Positions 25,302 to 34,527 of a stretch of 64,000 bases of DNA are shown piece by piece. Under the pieces are notes generated by a model. That model saw only the letters and a program-made list of their open reading frames with translations. It made no database searches and was not told where the DNA came from. Source of the DNA: Paenibacillus campinasensis (GTDB lineage Bacteria > Bacillota > Bacilli > Paenibacillales > Paenibacillaceae). Made by a program: the position numbers and the translations under genes. Each line of letters opens with the position of its first letter. The stretch's first letter is position 1. Where the stretch lies: NCBI RefSeq assembly GCF_002272015.1, contig NZ_NPBY01000021.1, positions 1 to 64,000 of the forward strand. Direction: 5' to 3'.

Positions 25302-26639
25302 ATGAGCATGCGTAAATTGTTAGGAATGACGTTGACGGTGATCCTGTCATTCACTCTGCTGGCCGGTTGCTCCGGTCAGAAAAGCACCACACCTTCGGCC
25401 GAGTCTCCTGCGCCGGACCAATCTGGAAGCGCTTCCGAGTCTCCGTCGACAGACCCGGTCACTTTGAAGTGGGCGCTGTGGGACTGGGAGGCAACGACGT
25501 ATTATCAGCCATTGATCGACGCATATCGGGAGAAGAATCCGAATGTCACGATTGAATACGTGGATCTGGGCTCCACCGATTATATGACGATGCTCAGCAC
25601 GCAGCTTTCGGGAGGGGCCGATCTGGACATTTTGACCGTAAAGGACATTCCGGGTTACGCCAACCTGGTGAAGCAGAATCATCTGGAGCCGCTGAAAGCG
25701 TTCATGAGCGAGCAGAACATCGATCCGGCACGCTATGACGGAACCGTTGAGCAGATCGTAATGAACGAAGAAGTGTATGCGCTTCCTTTCCGCAGTGACT
25801 TCTGGATTATTTATTACAACAAGGATCTGTTCGACCAAGCGGGCGTTCCTTATCCGACGAATGACATGACCTTGGACCAATATGATGAGCTGGCCCGGAA
25901 GGTAACCTCCGGCAGCGGAGCGGAGAAAGTATATGGCGCTCATTATCACACGTGGCGAAGCGCGGTTCAGCTATTCGGCATTCTGGACGGGCAGCATACG
26001 GTGGTTGAGGGGGAGTATGATTTCCTGAAGCCGACCTATGAACGAATTCTGAAGCAGCAGGAGGACGGGATCGTGATGGATTACGCGACACTGAAAACAT
26101 CCAGCACCCACTACTCCGGCGTGTTCTACAACAATTCGGTGGCGATGATGAACATGGGCAGCTGGTTCATATCCACTCAAATCGAGAAGGTTAAGAGCGG
26201 TGAATCACAGGCAACCAACTGGGGGATTGTGAAGTATCCGCATCCGGAGGGGGTAGAAGCAGGCACGACGCTCGGCACCATCACCTCCTTGGCAGTTAAC
26301 CAGAAATCCGCGAATAAAGCGGCGGCGCTGGATTTCCTGAAATTCGTGACCGGTGAAGAAGGCGCAGCCGTCATTGCCTCCACAGGCACGCTTCCGGCGA
26401 TCAAGAACGAGGAAGTGATCAACTCGATTGCATCCATGGATGGATTCCCGACGGATGAAGCGAGCAAGGAAGCATTAACGACGGCAACCACCTATCTCGA
26501 GATGCCTCTGCATGACAAGAGCGCGGACATCGAAGTCATTCTTAATGAAGCACATGACAGCATTATGACCCAAAACACCACCATCGAACAAGGGCTGGAG
26601 GATATGACAACACGGGTACAGCTGATTCTCAACAACTGA
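25302..26639 (+). CDS. Sugar ABC transporter substrate-binding lipoprotein
   Basis: A 445-aa family-1 solute-binding protein. The signal peptide has the lipobox LLAGC (about residues 19-23), then a Ser/Pro/Glu-rich linker and the bilobal domain (TLKWALWDWEATTYYQPLIDAYREKNP, FRSDFWIIYYNKDLFDQAG, WGIVKYPHPEG, LTSLAVNQKSANKAAALDFLKFV). It would capture oligosaccharides outside the membrane and deliver them to the two downstream permeases. AAGGGGAG lies before the ATG. No ATPase gene is in the locus, as is common where a shared MsmX-type ATPase serves many importers. Confidence 0.93.
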   Translation: MSMRKLLGMTLTVILSFTLLAGCSGQKSTTPSAESPAPDQSGSASESPSTDPVTLKWALWDWEATTYYQPLIDAYREKNPNVTIEYVDLGSTDYMTMLSTQLSGGADLDILTVKDIPGYANLVKQNHLEPLKAFMSEQNIDPARYDGTVEQIVMNEEVYALPFRSDFWIIYYNKDLFDQAGVPYPTNDMTLDQYDELARKVTSGSGAEKVYGAHYHTWRSAVQLFGILDGQHTVVEGEYDFLKPTYERILKQQEDGIVMDYATLKTSSTHYSGVFYNNSVAMMNMGSWFISTQIEKVKSGESQATNWGIVKYPHPEGVEAGTTLGTITSLAVNQKSANKAAALDFLKFVTGEEGAAVIASTGTLPAIKNEEVINSIASMDGFPTDEASKEALTTATTYLEMPLHDKSADIEVILNEAHDSIMTQNTTIEQGLEDMTTRVQLILNN

Positions 26640-26724
26640 GACAGTATGCCGGGTACCGATGAATTGACGGTCTTGACCAGCGGTGCAAGCGCGCGGCATC
26701 AAGCAACCTAAGGGCATGTATCGA

Positions 26725-26747
26725 GGGCGGGCTATAGCAGCCCGCCC
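26725..26747 (+). promoter_or_regulatory. Intercistronic hairpin after the binding-protein gene
   Basis: GGGCGGGCT (26725-26733) and AGCCCGCCC (26739-26747) with no T-run. Such stems commonly stabilise the upstream mRNA, allowing more binding protein than permease to be made. It lies in the 144-base gap of the operon. Confidence 0.6.
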
Positions 26748-26783
26748 TTCCTATGTAGCGCCAACAAGTTTGGAGGAGAACGG

Positions 26784-27722
26784 ATGCGGAACGAAACGAC
26801 AATCAATCCGAAAACAATAAGAAAGAGTCGCTTATCCAAAAAGACCCGAGAGCATTTGATTGCCTATAGCTTTATTGCCCCGAACTTTATCGGCTTTGCG
26901 CTCTTTACGCTGGTGCCGATGGTATTTGCGTTTATTCTGGCCTTTGTAAAATGGGATGGCGCAAACCCGATGGAATATACCGGGGTCAGTCATTTTATTC
27001 GTTTATGGAAGGACCCCACTTTTCATAAAGCGTTGTGGAACACCATTGTTTATACCGTCGGCGTCGTGCCGCTGACGATGGTGTGTGCGCTGGGGCTGGC
27101 GATTCTGCTCAATCAGAAGCTGTTCGCCCGCGATTTTATGAGAACGGTGTTCTTCTTCCCGTATGTGGCCTCCCTCGTTGCGGTTGCTGCGGTGTGGAAC
27201 TTTATATTCAGTCCGACGATGGGCCCCGTAAACAATCTCCTGCACGCACTGACAGGCGTGCCGATCGAGGATCTGCCTCGCTGGGCTGCGGATAAAGATT
27301 GGGCCATGTTCACGGTCGTGCTGTTCACCGTATGGAAGAACATGGGCTATTATATGGTGATTTATTTGGCCGGGCTTCAGGGCGTCAACCCCGAACTGTA
27401 TGAAGCCGCCGAGCTCGACGGCGCAAATGCCTGGCAGCGATTCCGGAATGTGACGATTCCTCAGTTAGCGCCAACGAGCTTTTTTGTCCTGATGATTCTG
27501 ATCATTAACTCGTTTAAAGTCTACGATATCTTCATTAACCTGTTTGCCGGTGCGGATAACCAGCTGAACGATGCGACCAGGGTACTGGTCTATCAAATCT
27601 ACAATACGGCATTTCGTTCGTTGGATTACGGTTATGCCAGTGCCATCGCCATCGTATTATTCCTGCTCGTCCTTGGAATTACGTTGATTCAGTTCCAGGG
27701 TGAGAAGAAGTATGGACAATAG
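26784..27722 (+). CDS. ABC sugar permease, MalF/UgpA type
   Basis: A 312-aa membrane protein with a basic cytoplasmic N-terminus and six hydrophobic segments. The conserved EAA loop EAAELDGANAWQRFRNVTIPQLAP, the coupling site for the ATPase, lies at about residues 211-235. Preceded by GGAGGAG. It pairs with the following MalG-type permease to form the import channel for oligosaccharides bound by the upstream lipoprotein. Confidence 0.92.
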   Translation: MRNETTINPKTIRKSRLSKKTREHLIAYSFIAPNFIGFALFTLVPMVFAFILAFVKWDGANPMEYTGVSHFIRLWKDPTFHKALWNTIVYTVGVVPLTMVCALGLAILLNQKLFARDFMRTVFFFPYVASLVAVAAVWNFIFSPTMGPVNNLLHALTGVPIEDLPRWAADKDWAMFTVVLFTVWKNMGYYMVIYLAGLQGVNPELYEAAELDGANAWQRFRNVTIPQLAPTSFFVLMILIINSFKVYDIFINLFAGADNQLNDATRVLVYQIYNTAFRSLDYGYASAIAIVLFLLVLGITLIQFQGEKKYGQ

Positions 27723-27736
27723 GAGGATTAACAGAT

Positions 27737-28576
27737 ATGGTAGGAACTAACAAAGGGGTTAAAATCGGGGTCAAGGTGCTGGCCTATTTGATATTGTTTG
27801 TTGTTGTCCTATGTATGCTTGTTCCCTATTTGTGGATGCTTTCCTCTTCGCTCAAGCTGAACAAGGACGTGTTCACCTTTCCGATGCAGTGGATCCCGGA
27901 ATCTCCGCGTTGGAGCAACTATAAGGAGATTTGGACGCGCATTCCGCTGGGAACCTTTATTTACAATACGGCCAAGTTGTCGGTGATCGTGACCGCGCTT
28001 CAGATTCTGACCTCGAGCTTTGCCGCCTATGCGTTCTCGAAGCTGAATTTTACAGGCAAGCATGCGCTGTTCCTTGGTTATATCGCGACCATTGCGATTC
28101 CTTGGCAGGCGTACATGGTGCCGCAGTTTATCATGATGCGTTCCATGGGGCTGAACAATACGCACCTGGCGATTATTTTACTGCAGGCGTTTTCGGCTTT
28201 TGGCGTATTTCTGATGCGGCAGTTCTACCAGAGCATTCCGGATGAGCTGTGCGAGGCAGCCCGCATTGACGGGCTGAGCGAGTACGGCATCTGGGCGCGG
28301 ATTATGGTGCCCCTGTCCAAGCCGGCGTTGTCCACGCTGACTATTTTCACCTTCGTTTCCACCTGGAACGACTTTCTGGGACCGATGATTTATCTGACGA
28401 AAACCGAGCTCAAAACGATCCAGATCGGCCTGCGAATGTTCATCTCGCAATATTCAGCGGAATATGGGCTGATCATGGCGGCCAGCGTCATATCGATCAT
28501 ACCGGTGCTGATTGTGTTCCTGGTGCTGCAGAAAAACTTCGTGCAAGGCGTGGCTTCCACCGGCATTAAAGGATAG
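27737..28576 (+). CDS. ABC sugar permease, MalG/UgpE type
   Basis: A 279-aa membrane protein with six hydrophobic segments and the EAA loop EAARIDGLSEYGIWARIMVPLSKP at about residues 173-197. C-terminal FVQGVASTGIKG is a usual ending in this family. AGGAGG lies before the ATG, 14 bases after the first permease gene. The two permeases are expected to form a heterodimer. Confidence 0.92.
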   Translation: MVGTNKGVKIGVKVLAYLILFVVVLCMLVPYLWMLSSSLKLNKDVFTFPMQWIPESPRWSNYKEIWTRIPLGTFIYNTAKLSVIVTALQILTSSFAAYAFSKLNFTGKHALFLGYIATIAIPWQAYMVPQFIMMRSMGLNNTHLAIILLQAFSAFGVFLMRQFYQSIPDELCEAARIDGLSEYGIWARIMVPLSKPALSTLTIFTFVSTWNDFLGPMIYLTKTELKTIQIGLRMFISQYSAEYGLIMAASVISIIPVLIVFLVLQKNFVQGVASTGIKG

Positions 28577-28621
28577 TGGCAGGCTATTAGGATCAGATTC
28601 TAATGAAGGGAAGTGGCCAAG

Positions 28622-30553
28622 ATGGCATGCAATACGGGGGATAAGGATATCCGTGCAGCGCTGGCGGCGAATCCGCTTCGGTCCCGCGAGGACATGGAAG
28701 CCCTGCTTCAGCAGCTGCTTGCACCTTTGGAGCCGTACTACAGTCAGGGGAAGGCCCGGCTTGCGCTGGGCCACTCCGGAGCGAGCTATCCATCCGTCAT
28801 CGCTGAGATGGAAGCGTTCTCTCGGGTGCTGTGGGGACTGGTGCCTTTGCTCGCCGGCGGGGGAGAGAGTGAGTTGTGGGAGCATGTACTTGAAGGCATT
28901 GCCAACGGTACGGACCCTGAGCACGAGGAGTACTGGGGCGTTGTTTCGGACTATGACCAGCGGTTGGTGGAAATGGCGGTGTTCGGTTATGCGCTGGCCC
29001 TGATTCCGGATCGAATCTGGAAGCCGCTTGGGGAGAAGGCGCGGCATAACCTGTACACCTGGCTTCATCAAATCAATGCGCATCCTTGTCATGACTGCAA
29101 CTGGCTGTTCTTTCAGGTACTGGTGAACATCGGATTCCACAAAGCCGGTCTTCCCTATGATAAAGCGCAGCTGCAGCGGAATTTGGAGCGGCTTGACACT
29201 TTTTATCTGGGGGACGGTTGGTACAGTGACGGGCCGGAGGGGCATAGCGATTATTACGTGCCGTTTGCCTTTCATTACTATGGTCTGCTTTATTCCAAGC
29301 TCATGTCCGGGGAGGATCCGGAGCGCGCGGCGCTGTACCGGGAGCGGGCGAATGCCTTTGCTCCGCATTTCATGGCCTGGTTCTCCCCGAACGGCGCGGC
29401 GCTTCCTTATGGACGCAGCCTGACGTACCGCTTCTCACAAGCGGCGTTCTGGGGGGCGATGGCTTTTGCGGATACGGATGGAGTGGCACCGGGCGTGTTA
29501 AAAGGGCTGCTCCTCCGCCATTTGCGCTGGTGGTTCAGCCAGCCGATTGTGGATTCCGGAGGGCTCTTGTCCATTGGATACGCCTACCCGAATTTGGTGA
29601 TGGCGGAGAACTACAATTCGCCAGGCTCTCCTTACTGGGCGCTCAAGGCGTTTCTGCCGCTGGCTTTGCCTGCTGACCACCCGTTCTGGGTCTCGGAGGA
29701 GCAGCCTTTACCAGAGATGGCTGTCGTGGACGTTCAGAAGCCCGCTCATCTGGTATTGGTGCGGGATCCGGTATCGGGGCATGTGGCGGCATTCAACAGC
29801 GGGCATGCCGGGACGAATGAACATACACATACGTCGGCCAAGTATGAGAAGTTTGTGTATTCGACGGGGTTCGGGTTCAGCGTGCCGCGCTCCGAGTGGG
29901 GGTTGTCCCAGGGGGCCTTTGACTCCATGCTTGCCCTGAGCGAGGGCGGGGACAATCTGTACCGGGTGAGACGACATAATAGGAGCACTTTGATCGAGGA
30001 AGATCTGCTCCATGCCGTGTGGAAGCCATGGTCCGATGTAGAGGTCAGCACATGGCTCATCGCAGGGCTGCCGTGGCACATCCGGATTCATCGGATCGCG
30101 ACCCAGCGGGTGCTGGATGCAGCCGAGGGAGGATTTGCGCTGGGTATTGAGCAACCGCCCCTTCAGCGCGTCGGGGATGACGAAGCCTGGGCAGGGAGTG
30201 CCTGGGGCATCAGCGGGGTGAGGAGCCTGCTTGGCTATGACGGGGCCCGCCTCATCTGGCCGAATGCGAATACCAACGTGCTGCGGCCGCGCACCGTGAT
30301 TCCGACGCTGACCGCTTCGCTTCAGCCCGGCGTTCACTGGCTGGCCTCTGCTATATACGGCGATCCGGTGATGGATAAGACAGAAAGCGGCCGCGCTTGT
30401 GCCAAGCAGCCATTCGTTCTGACTGAAGATGGGCTGGACGATTTGCCGCAGATTGGGCTGAAGGTGGAAATCGGTCAGGATGATATGATCGTTTATAGCG
30501 GGCGGGACAAGAAGATCAAGCTTAGGCTGCCGCTAGATCGGCAGCAATTCTAA
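28622..30553 (+). CDS. DUF2264-domain protein, putative glycoside hydrolase
   Basis: A 643-aa cytoplasmic protein covered by a DUF2264 domain. Characteristic blocks: HDCNWLFFQVLVNIGF, TFYLGDGWYSDGPEGHSDYYVPFAFHYYG in two parts, GAALPYGRSLTYRFSQAAFWG, LSIGYAYPNLVMAENYNSPGSPYWALKAFLPLA in parts, and HAGTNEHTHTSAKYEKF. DUF2264 proteins have an (alpha/alpha)-barrel fold; from memory, some are classed by CAZy as GH154 beta-glucuronidases, which would suit the uronate theme here, but I cannot verify it. The ATG at 28622 has better SD spacing than the GTG at 28613. Between importer permease and heparinase-like lyase in the operon. Confidence 0.85.
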   Translation: MACNTGDKDIRAALAANPLRSREDMEALLQQLLAPLEPYYSQGKARLALGHSGASYPSVIAEMEAFSRVLWGLVPLLAGGGESELWEHVLEGIANGTDPEHEEYWGVVSDYDQRLVEMAVFGYALALIPDRIWKPLGEKARHNLYTWLHQINAHPCHDCNWLFFQVLVNIGFHKAGLPYDKAQLQRNLERLDTFYLGDGWYSDGPEGHSDYYVPFAFHYYGLLYSKLMSGEDPERAALYRERANAFAPHFMAWFSPNGAALPYGRSLTYRFSQAAFWGAMAFADTDGVAPGVLKGLLLRHLRWWFSQPIVDSGGLLSIGYAYPNLVMAENYNSPGSPYWALKAFLPLALPADHPFWVSEEQPLPEMAVVDVQKPAHLVLVRDPVSGHVAAFNSGHAGTNEHTHTSAKYEKFVYSTGFGFSVPRSEWGLSQGAFDSMLALSEGGDNLYRVRRHNRSTLIEEDLLHAVWKPWSDVEVSTWLIAGLPWHIRIHRIATQRVLDAAEGGFALGIEQPPLQRVGDDEAWAGSAWGISGVRSLLGYDGARLIWPNANTNVLRPRTVIPTLTASLQPGVHWLASAIYGDPVMDKTESGRACAKQPFVLTEDGLDDLPQIGLKVEIGQDDMIVYSGRDKKIKLRLPLDRQQF

Positions 30554-30628
30554 AAGCACGACGATGATCGTGATCTCGCTTTGTTATCGACTCAGCTTCC
30601 CTAGATTTAGATGAGGAAAGGAATCGTC

Positions 30629-32473
30629 ATGGACAATCCGAATATGAACAGAATCGGGCAGCGCCAACTATCGGATGTGGTTGAGAGGATGGTACCTCCA
30701 GGGCTGCATTTCTATTACCCTGACGGGGATGGACCGGCATTCTGGCAAAGGGTTAGGGAAAGCAAGGCGTACGCTGCTGATGTAGCCGAAATCAAGGCGG
30801 AAGGCAAGCGCCTTCTGGGGCAAGCGGTCCCGGAGCTAACCTATGCCTTGTTCTCCTTGTATGCGAAGCAGGGTTCGAGACTGGAATATGAGCGGGTTTA
30901 TTTTGAGCGGAGACGGCGGCTGAACACTTTTGCGCTGTTAGGTCTGCTGGAGCCGGAACGCGAGGATTATGTGGAGGAGCTGCTGAATGCGGTTTGGGCG
31001 ATTTGCAGTGAACTGACCTGGTGTCTGCCTGCGCATGTTGGCGAGCGGCGTCCGGTTGCGGATACGATAGATCTTTTCTCGGCGGAGACCGGGTTTACAC
31101 TCGCTGAGCTTACGCTGCTGCTCGGGGATCGGCTGCCGAAGATGCTGAAGGCGCACATCCTGGAGCTGGTGCACCGCAGGCTGCTTCTGCCATTCCTTGA
31201 GAAGGGCCCGTATGAATGGGAGGAAGCTGAGCATAACTGGGCGGCAGTATGCGCGGGATCCATTGGCGCTGCTTCCCTGTTGCTGCTGCAAGAAGAGCGG
31301 GAGCAGGACCTGCTGGTCCGGATTCTGGAGAAAACCGAGCGCAGTATGGCCTGTTACCTGAAGGGCTTCGGGGAAGACGGGGGATGCCTGGAGGGGCTTG
31401 GCTATTGGAATTACGGGTTCGGTTATTTTGTGTATTACGCGGATCTGCTGTTCAAGCGTACTCAAGGGGAGCTGGACTGGTTCAGCCTCGAGAAGGTTGA
31501 GGCGATTGCGGGGTTCCAGCAGAAGTGTTTCCTGGGCGGAAACGCCGTCGTCAATTTCTCGGATTCATTCCCACATGAGCAGGTGCAGCTTGGGCTGTCC
31601 CGTTATCTTGCCGGCCGTTATGACAGCGTGCAGTCGCCACCGTCCGCGCTTCGAGCAGACTACCGGAAGGATCATTGCAGCAGGTGGGCAACGGCCCTTC
31701 GCAATTTGCTGTGGCGGGAGCAGGCCAGCAACGTACCGGATTGGCCTCCCGGAGACTACATGCTGGAGGATGCCGGCTGGCTGATCTCCCGCACGGTATC
31801 GAGCGCCGGAATCTTCGGCTTCGCTGCCAAGGGCGGTCATAATGACGAGCCGCATAACCATCTGGATCTCGGGCAGTTTATGCTCGCAGGAGACGGGGAG
31901 TTTTATCTATCGGATCTGGGCTGTGGAGAATATACGAAGGATTACTTCGGTGCTGGCCGTTATCTCTACGATTGCAATGGTGCTCAGGGGCATTCGGTTC
32001 CGATCGTGAACGGCTGTCTGCAAGCTGCGGGAAGGCAGCGGAAGGCATCTGTCGTGGAGCAGGCGATCAGCGGTCAGGAGGCTCGGCTTACGATTGAGCT
32101 GGCCGCCGCCTATGAATGCCCTTCGCTTCAGAGCTTGCGGCGCACCTGGCGGTGGCATAAGCATGAGCTTCCGTGCCTGGAATTAAAGGATGTATTTGTG
32201 CTGACTGACAGACCGGACGCGCTGCTGGAGCGATTCGTGACGCTGATTCGACCGGAGCAAGCGGAGGATGACGAAGGGCAGCTGCTGCTGGACCGCGGGA
32301 CGCTTGCATTGAAGCTCGCCTATGACCGGGAGCTGCTGCGGCTGGAGGTGACCGAACGAATCTGGCGCAATCATGATGGGGAGGACGAGGTATGGTATAC
32401 GCTGGATTTTCATGTGCTTCGGCCAGAGCGGCATGTGGAATTGGACTTTATATTTCAGTTTGTAAGACGCTAA
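30629..32473 (+). CDS. Heparinase II/III-family polysaccharide lyase
   Basis: A 614-aa protein with an N-terminal alpha-barrel (about 1-330) and a C-terminal beta-sheet domain that opens with GGHNDEPHNHLDLGQFML, the His/Asn/Tyr-containing signature of the heparinase II/III group (PL12/15/21-like). YFGAGRYLYDCNGAQGHSVPIVNG continues the family core. It has no signal peptide, so cleavage takes place on imported oligosaccharides. These enzymes cleave uronic-acid polysaccharides by beta-elimination, producing the unsaturated ends that the next gene's GH88 enzyme removes. The ATG at 30629 has AGGAAAGGA at a good distance; the ATG at 30611 is less likely. Confidence 0.88.
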   Translation: MDNPNMNRIGQRQLSDVVERMVPPGLHFYYPDGDGPAFWQRVRESKAYAADVAEIKAEGKRLLGQAVPELTYALFSLYAKQGSRLEYERVYFERRRRLNTFALLGLLEPEREDYVEELLNAVWAICSELTWCLPAHVGERRPVADTIDLFSAETGFTLAELTLLLGDRLPKMLKAHILELVHRRLLLPFLEKGPYEWEEAEHNWAAVCAGSIGAASLLLLQEEREQDLLVRILEKTERSMACYLKGFGEDGGCLEGLGYWNYGFGYFVYYADLLFKRTQGELDWFSLEKVEAIAGFQQKCFLGGNAVVNFSDSFPHEQVQLGLSRYLAGRYDSVQSPPSALRADYRKDHCSRWATALRNLLWREQASNVPDWPPGDYMLEDAGWLISRTVSSAGIFGFAAKGGHNDEPHNHLDLGQFMLAGDGEFYLSDLGCGEYTKDYFGAGRYLYDCNGAQGHSVPIVNGCLQAAGRQRKASVVEQAISGQEARLTIELAAAYECPSLQSLRRTWRWHKHELPCLELKDVFVLTDRPDALLERFVTLIRPEQAEDDEGQLLLDRGTLALKLAYDRELLRLEVTERIWRNHDGEDEVWYTLDFHVLRPERHVELDFIFQFVRR

Positions 32474-32532
32474 ACAAGCAACAGGCTGACGCTTAGTGAC
32501 GCAGGGGATACGGCAAATGAGAAGGGAGAGGG

Positions 32533-33663
32533 ATGGAAATGGTGAATGCGTGGGTGGATGAAGCGTGGCAGAGGTCGCTCGACAAGACGCTGCGCAATAC
32601 GACTAGGATCGGTTCGGGGTTTCCGCATGCCAGTCAGGACGGTGTATACCAGCTGGCGGAGCCGGCTTGGTGGACCGCCGGTTTCTGGCCGGGGCAGCTG
32701 TGGCTGTTATATGCCCAGAGCGGGAAGGAAGAGCTGAGAGCACTGGCCGAAGCGTGTGAGGCGAAGCTGGACGAAGTGCTGGACGGATATGTGTGGCTGG
32801 ACCATGATATCGGGTTTATGTGGACGTTGACGAGCGTGGCTAATTACAAGTTGACCGGCAGTGAGGCTTCACGGATCAGGGGCTTAAAAGCAGCGAACTA
32901 TTTAGCCGCCCGCTTCAATGTCAAAGGGCAATACATCCGGGCCTGGAATCCATGGTCGGAAGGCGAACGCAACGAGGGATGGGCGATTATCGACTGCTGT
33001 ATGAACATGCCGCTGCTGTTCTGGGCATCGCGCATCAGCGGTGATCCGCGGTATGCGCATATTGCCGAGGCACATCTGGATACGGTGCTGAAGCATTTTA
33101 TCCGTGCGGATGGTTCCGTATATCATATCGTGATTTTTGATCCCCATACGGGAGAAAGACGGAAGGCGGTAGGAGGACAAGGCTATGCGCCAGAGTCAGC
33201 TTGGTCGCGGGGAGCGGCATGGGCGATCTATGGTTTGACGCTGGCTTATCACCATACCGGCAAGGACGAATATTACCAAGCAGCCACACGGGTGGCGAAC
33301 TTCTTCCTCAGCAGGCTGCCGGAGGACCAGGTGCCGGCTTGGGATTTTCGTGCTCCGGAGGAGCTGCGCAGCTTGCGGGACACCTCGGCTGGGTCATGTG
33401 CCGCAAGCGGTCTGCTTCTTCTCGCGGATAAAAGTGAAGGCGGAGATGCCGAAGCTTACCGAGCAGGTGCTGTGCGAATCCTGAAGTCGCTATACGAAAA
33501 TTACGGCGCCTGGGATCGTCCGGATGAGGAGGGGCTGATCCTGTCCGGCACCAGCAATTACCCGCAGGGCACCAATATAGACGTTCCGCTGATTTACGGC
33601 GATTTCTACTTTGTAGAGGGTCTGGCGCGATTGAAAGGGTATGGTCCGTTCTACTGGGAGTAA
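32533..33663 (+). CDS. GH88 unsaturated glucuronyl hydrolase
   Basis: A 376-aa (alpha/alpha)6-barrel enzyme. WWTAGFWPGQLW, LDHDIGFMWTLTS (first catalytic-region Asp), WAIIDCCMNMPLLFWAS (second Asp), ESAWSRGAAWAIYGL and DTSAGSCAASGLL are family signatures; ILSGTSNYPQGTNIDVPLIYGDFYFVEGL matches in segments the end of the barrel. It removes the 4,5-unsaturated uronic acid left at non-reducing ends by polysaccharide lyases. Cytoplasmic. Last gene of the importer operon; its partner is the heparinase-type lyase immediately upstream. Confidence 0.92.
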   Translation: MEMVNAWVDEAWQRSLDKTLRNTTRIGSGFPHASQDGVYQLAEPAWWTAGFWPGQLWLLYAQSGKEELRALAEACEAKLDEVLDGYVWLDHDIGFMWTLTSVANYKLTGSEASRIRGLKAANYLAARFNVKGQYIRAWNPWSEGERNEGWAIIDCCMNMPLLFWASRISGDPRYAHIAEAHLDTVLKHFIRADGSVYHIVIFDPHTGERRKAVGGQGYAPESAWSRGAAWAIYGLTLAYHHTGKDEYYQAATRVANFFLSRLPEDQVPAWDFRAPEELRSLRDTSAGSCAASGLLLLADKSEGGDAEAYRAGAVRILKSLYENYGAWDRPDEEGLILSGTSNYPQGTNIDVPLIYGDFYFVEGLARLKGYGPFYWE

Positions 33664-33824
33664 CAAGCTTTACCAGGGATACCTGGATGGATGACCAATC
33701 TTCTGGCCTGGACGGGATAATCTGGCAGTATTCACACAACCGTCAGGCTCACTAAGGAGGAGGACATCAACTAAGTGATACAATAGCGTTAACGAGAAGA
33801 GCTTCACGGAATGGAGGTGCCTTT

Positions 33825-34379
33825 TTGCAGCGGATGGAGGATCGATTGCAAGCCTGCCTGTCAGAGCATGCATCGCTGATATCAGACCTGAAGCGGGTCA
33901 GAGCGCTGGAGCTGCCGGACTGGTGCATCGCCGCAGGATATATCCGCAACTACGTGTGGGACCGATTACACGGTTACGACGTCCGGGATAACCACAGCGA
34001 TATTGATGTCGTCTATTATGATCGCCAGAATCTGTCCGAAGACAGAGATCGCTTGCTTGAACGGCATTTGCGCGAAGTGACCGGAAACGGGAAGTGGTCG
34101 GTTAAAAATCAAGCCAGAATGCATGTGAACAATGGGGACTCGCCGTATGCCGATACTGCGAATGCGATGGCGCATTGGCCGGAAACGGCCACAGCGGTTG
34201 GGGTTCGCCTGGACGAGCGTGACCATCTGGTTCTGGTTGCGCCGTATGGTGTGGATGATCTTTTTGAATTGAAGGTGAGACAAAGCCCGCTGTTCAAGAA
34301 GAGGGATGTATTCCTGAATCGCGTACAGAAGAAGGGATGGCTGGAGCTGTGGCCTCAGCTGACCTTGATTGCGGATTAG
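33825..34379 (+). CDS. Nucleotidyltransferase-family protein (DUF925-like)
   Basis: A 184-aa protein resembling the NTP_transf_6/DUF925 family. LPDWCIAAGYIRNYVWDRLHGY followed by HSDIDVVYYD carries the nucleotidyltransferase D-x-D-type acidic pair, and the middle MHVNNGDSPYADTANAMAHWPETATAVGVRL is family-typical. The substrate is unknown. Start TTG at 33825 follows TGGAGGTG with a 7-base spacer; the ATG at 33834 would be 16 bases away and is less likely. Confidence 0.8.
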   Translation: MQRMEDRLQACLSEHASLISDLKRVRALELPDWCIAAGYIRNYVWDRLHGYDVRDNHSDIDVVYYDRQNLSEDRDRLLERHLREVTGNGKWSVKNQARMHVNNGDSPYADTANAMAHWPETATAVGVRLDERDHLVLVAPYGVDDLFELKVRQSPLFKKRDVFLNRVQKKGWLELWPQLTLIAD

Positions 34380-34527
34380 CGGTATTTTTCTATCAGTATG
34401 GGGAGCGCCATTGCAGAGGAGGTAGATGAGGAGCTTTTTCATAAGGAGCCTTATGATATCCATATGATCAAAGAGCTATAGCAAACGGGTGTCTATATCA
34501 TAACCAACGGATCGAGGAGGAGCCGGG

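Noticed and set aside
34398..34481. 27-codon frame (ending EEVDEELFHKEPYDIHMIKEL in part) between the nucleotidyltransferase and YoaP-like genes
   Set aside because: Protein-like composition but no ribosome binding site and too short to identify; probably a tail of a lost gene, kept out of the gene list.
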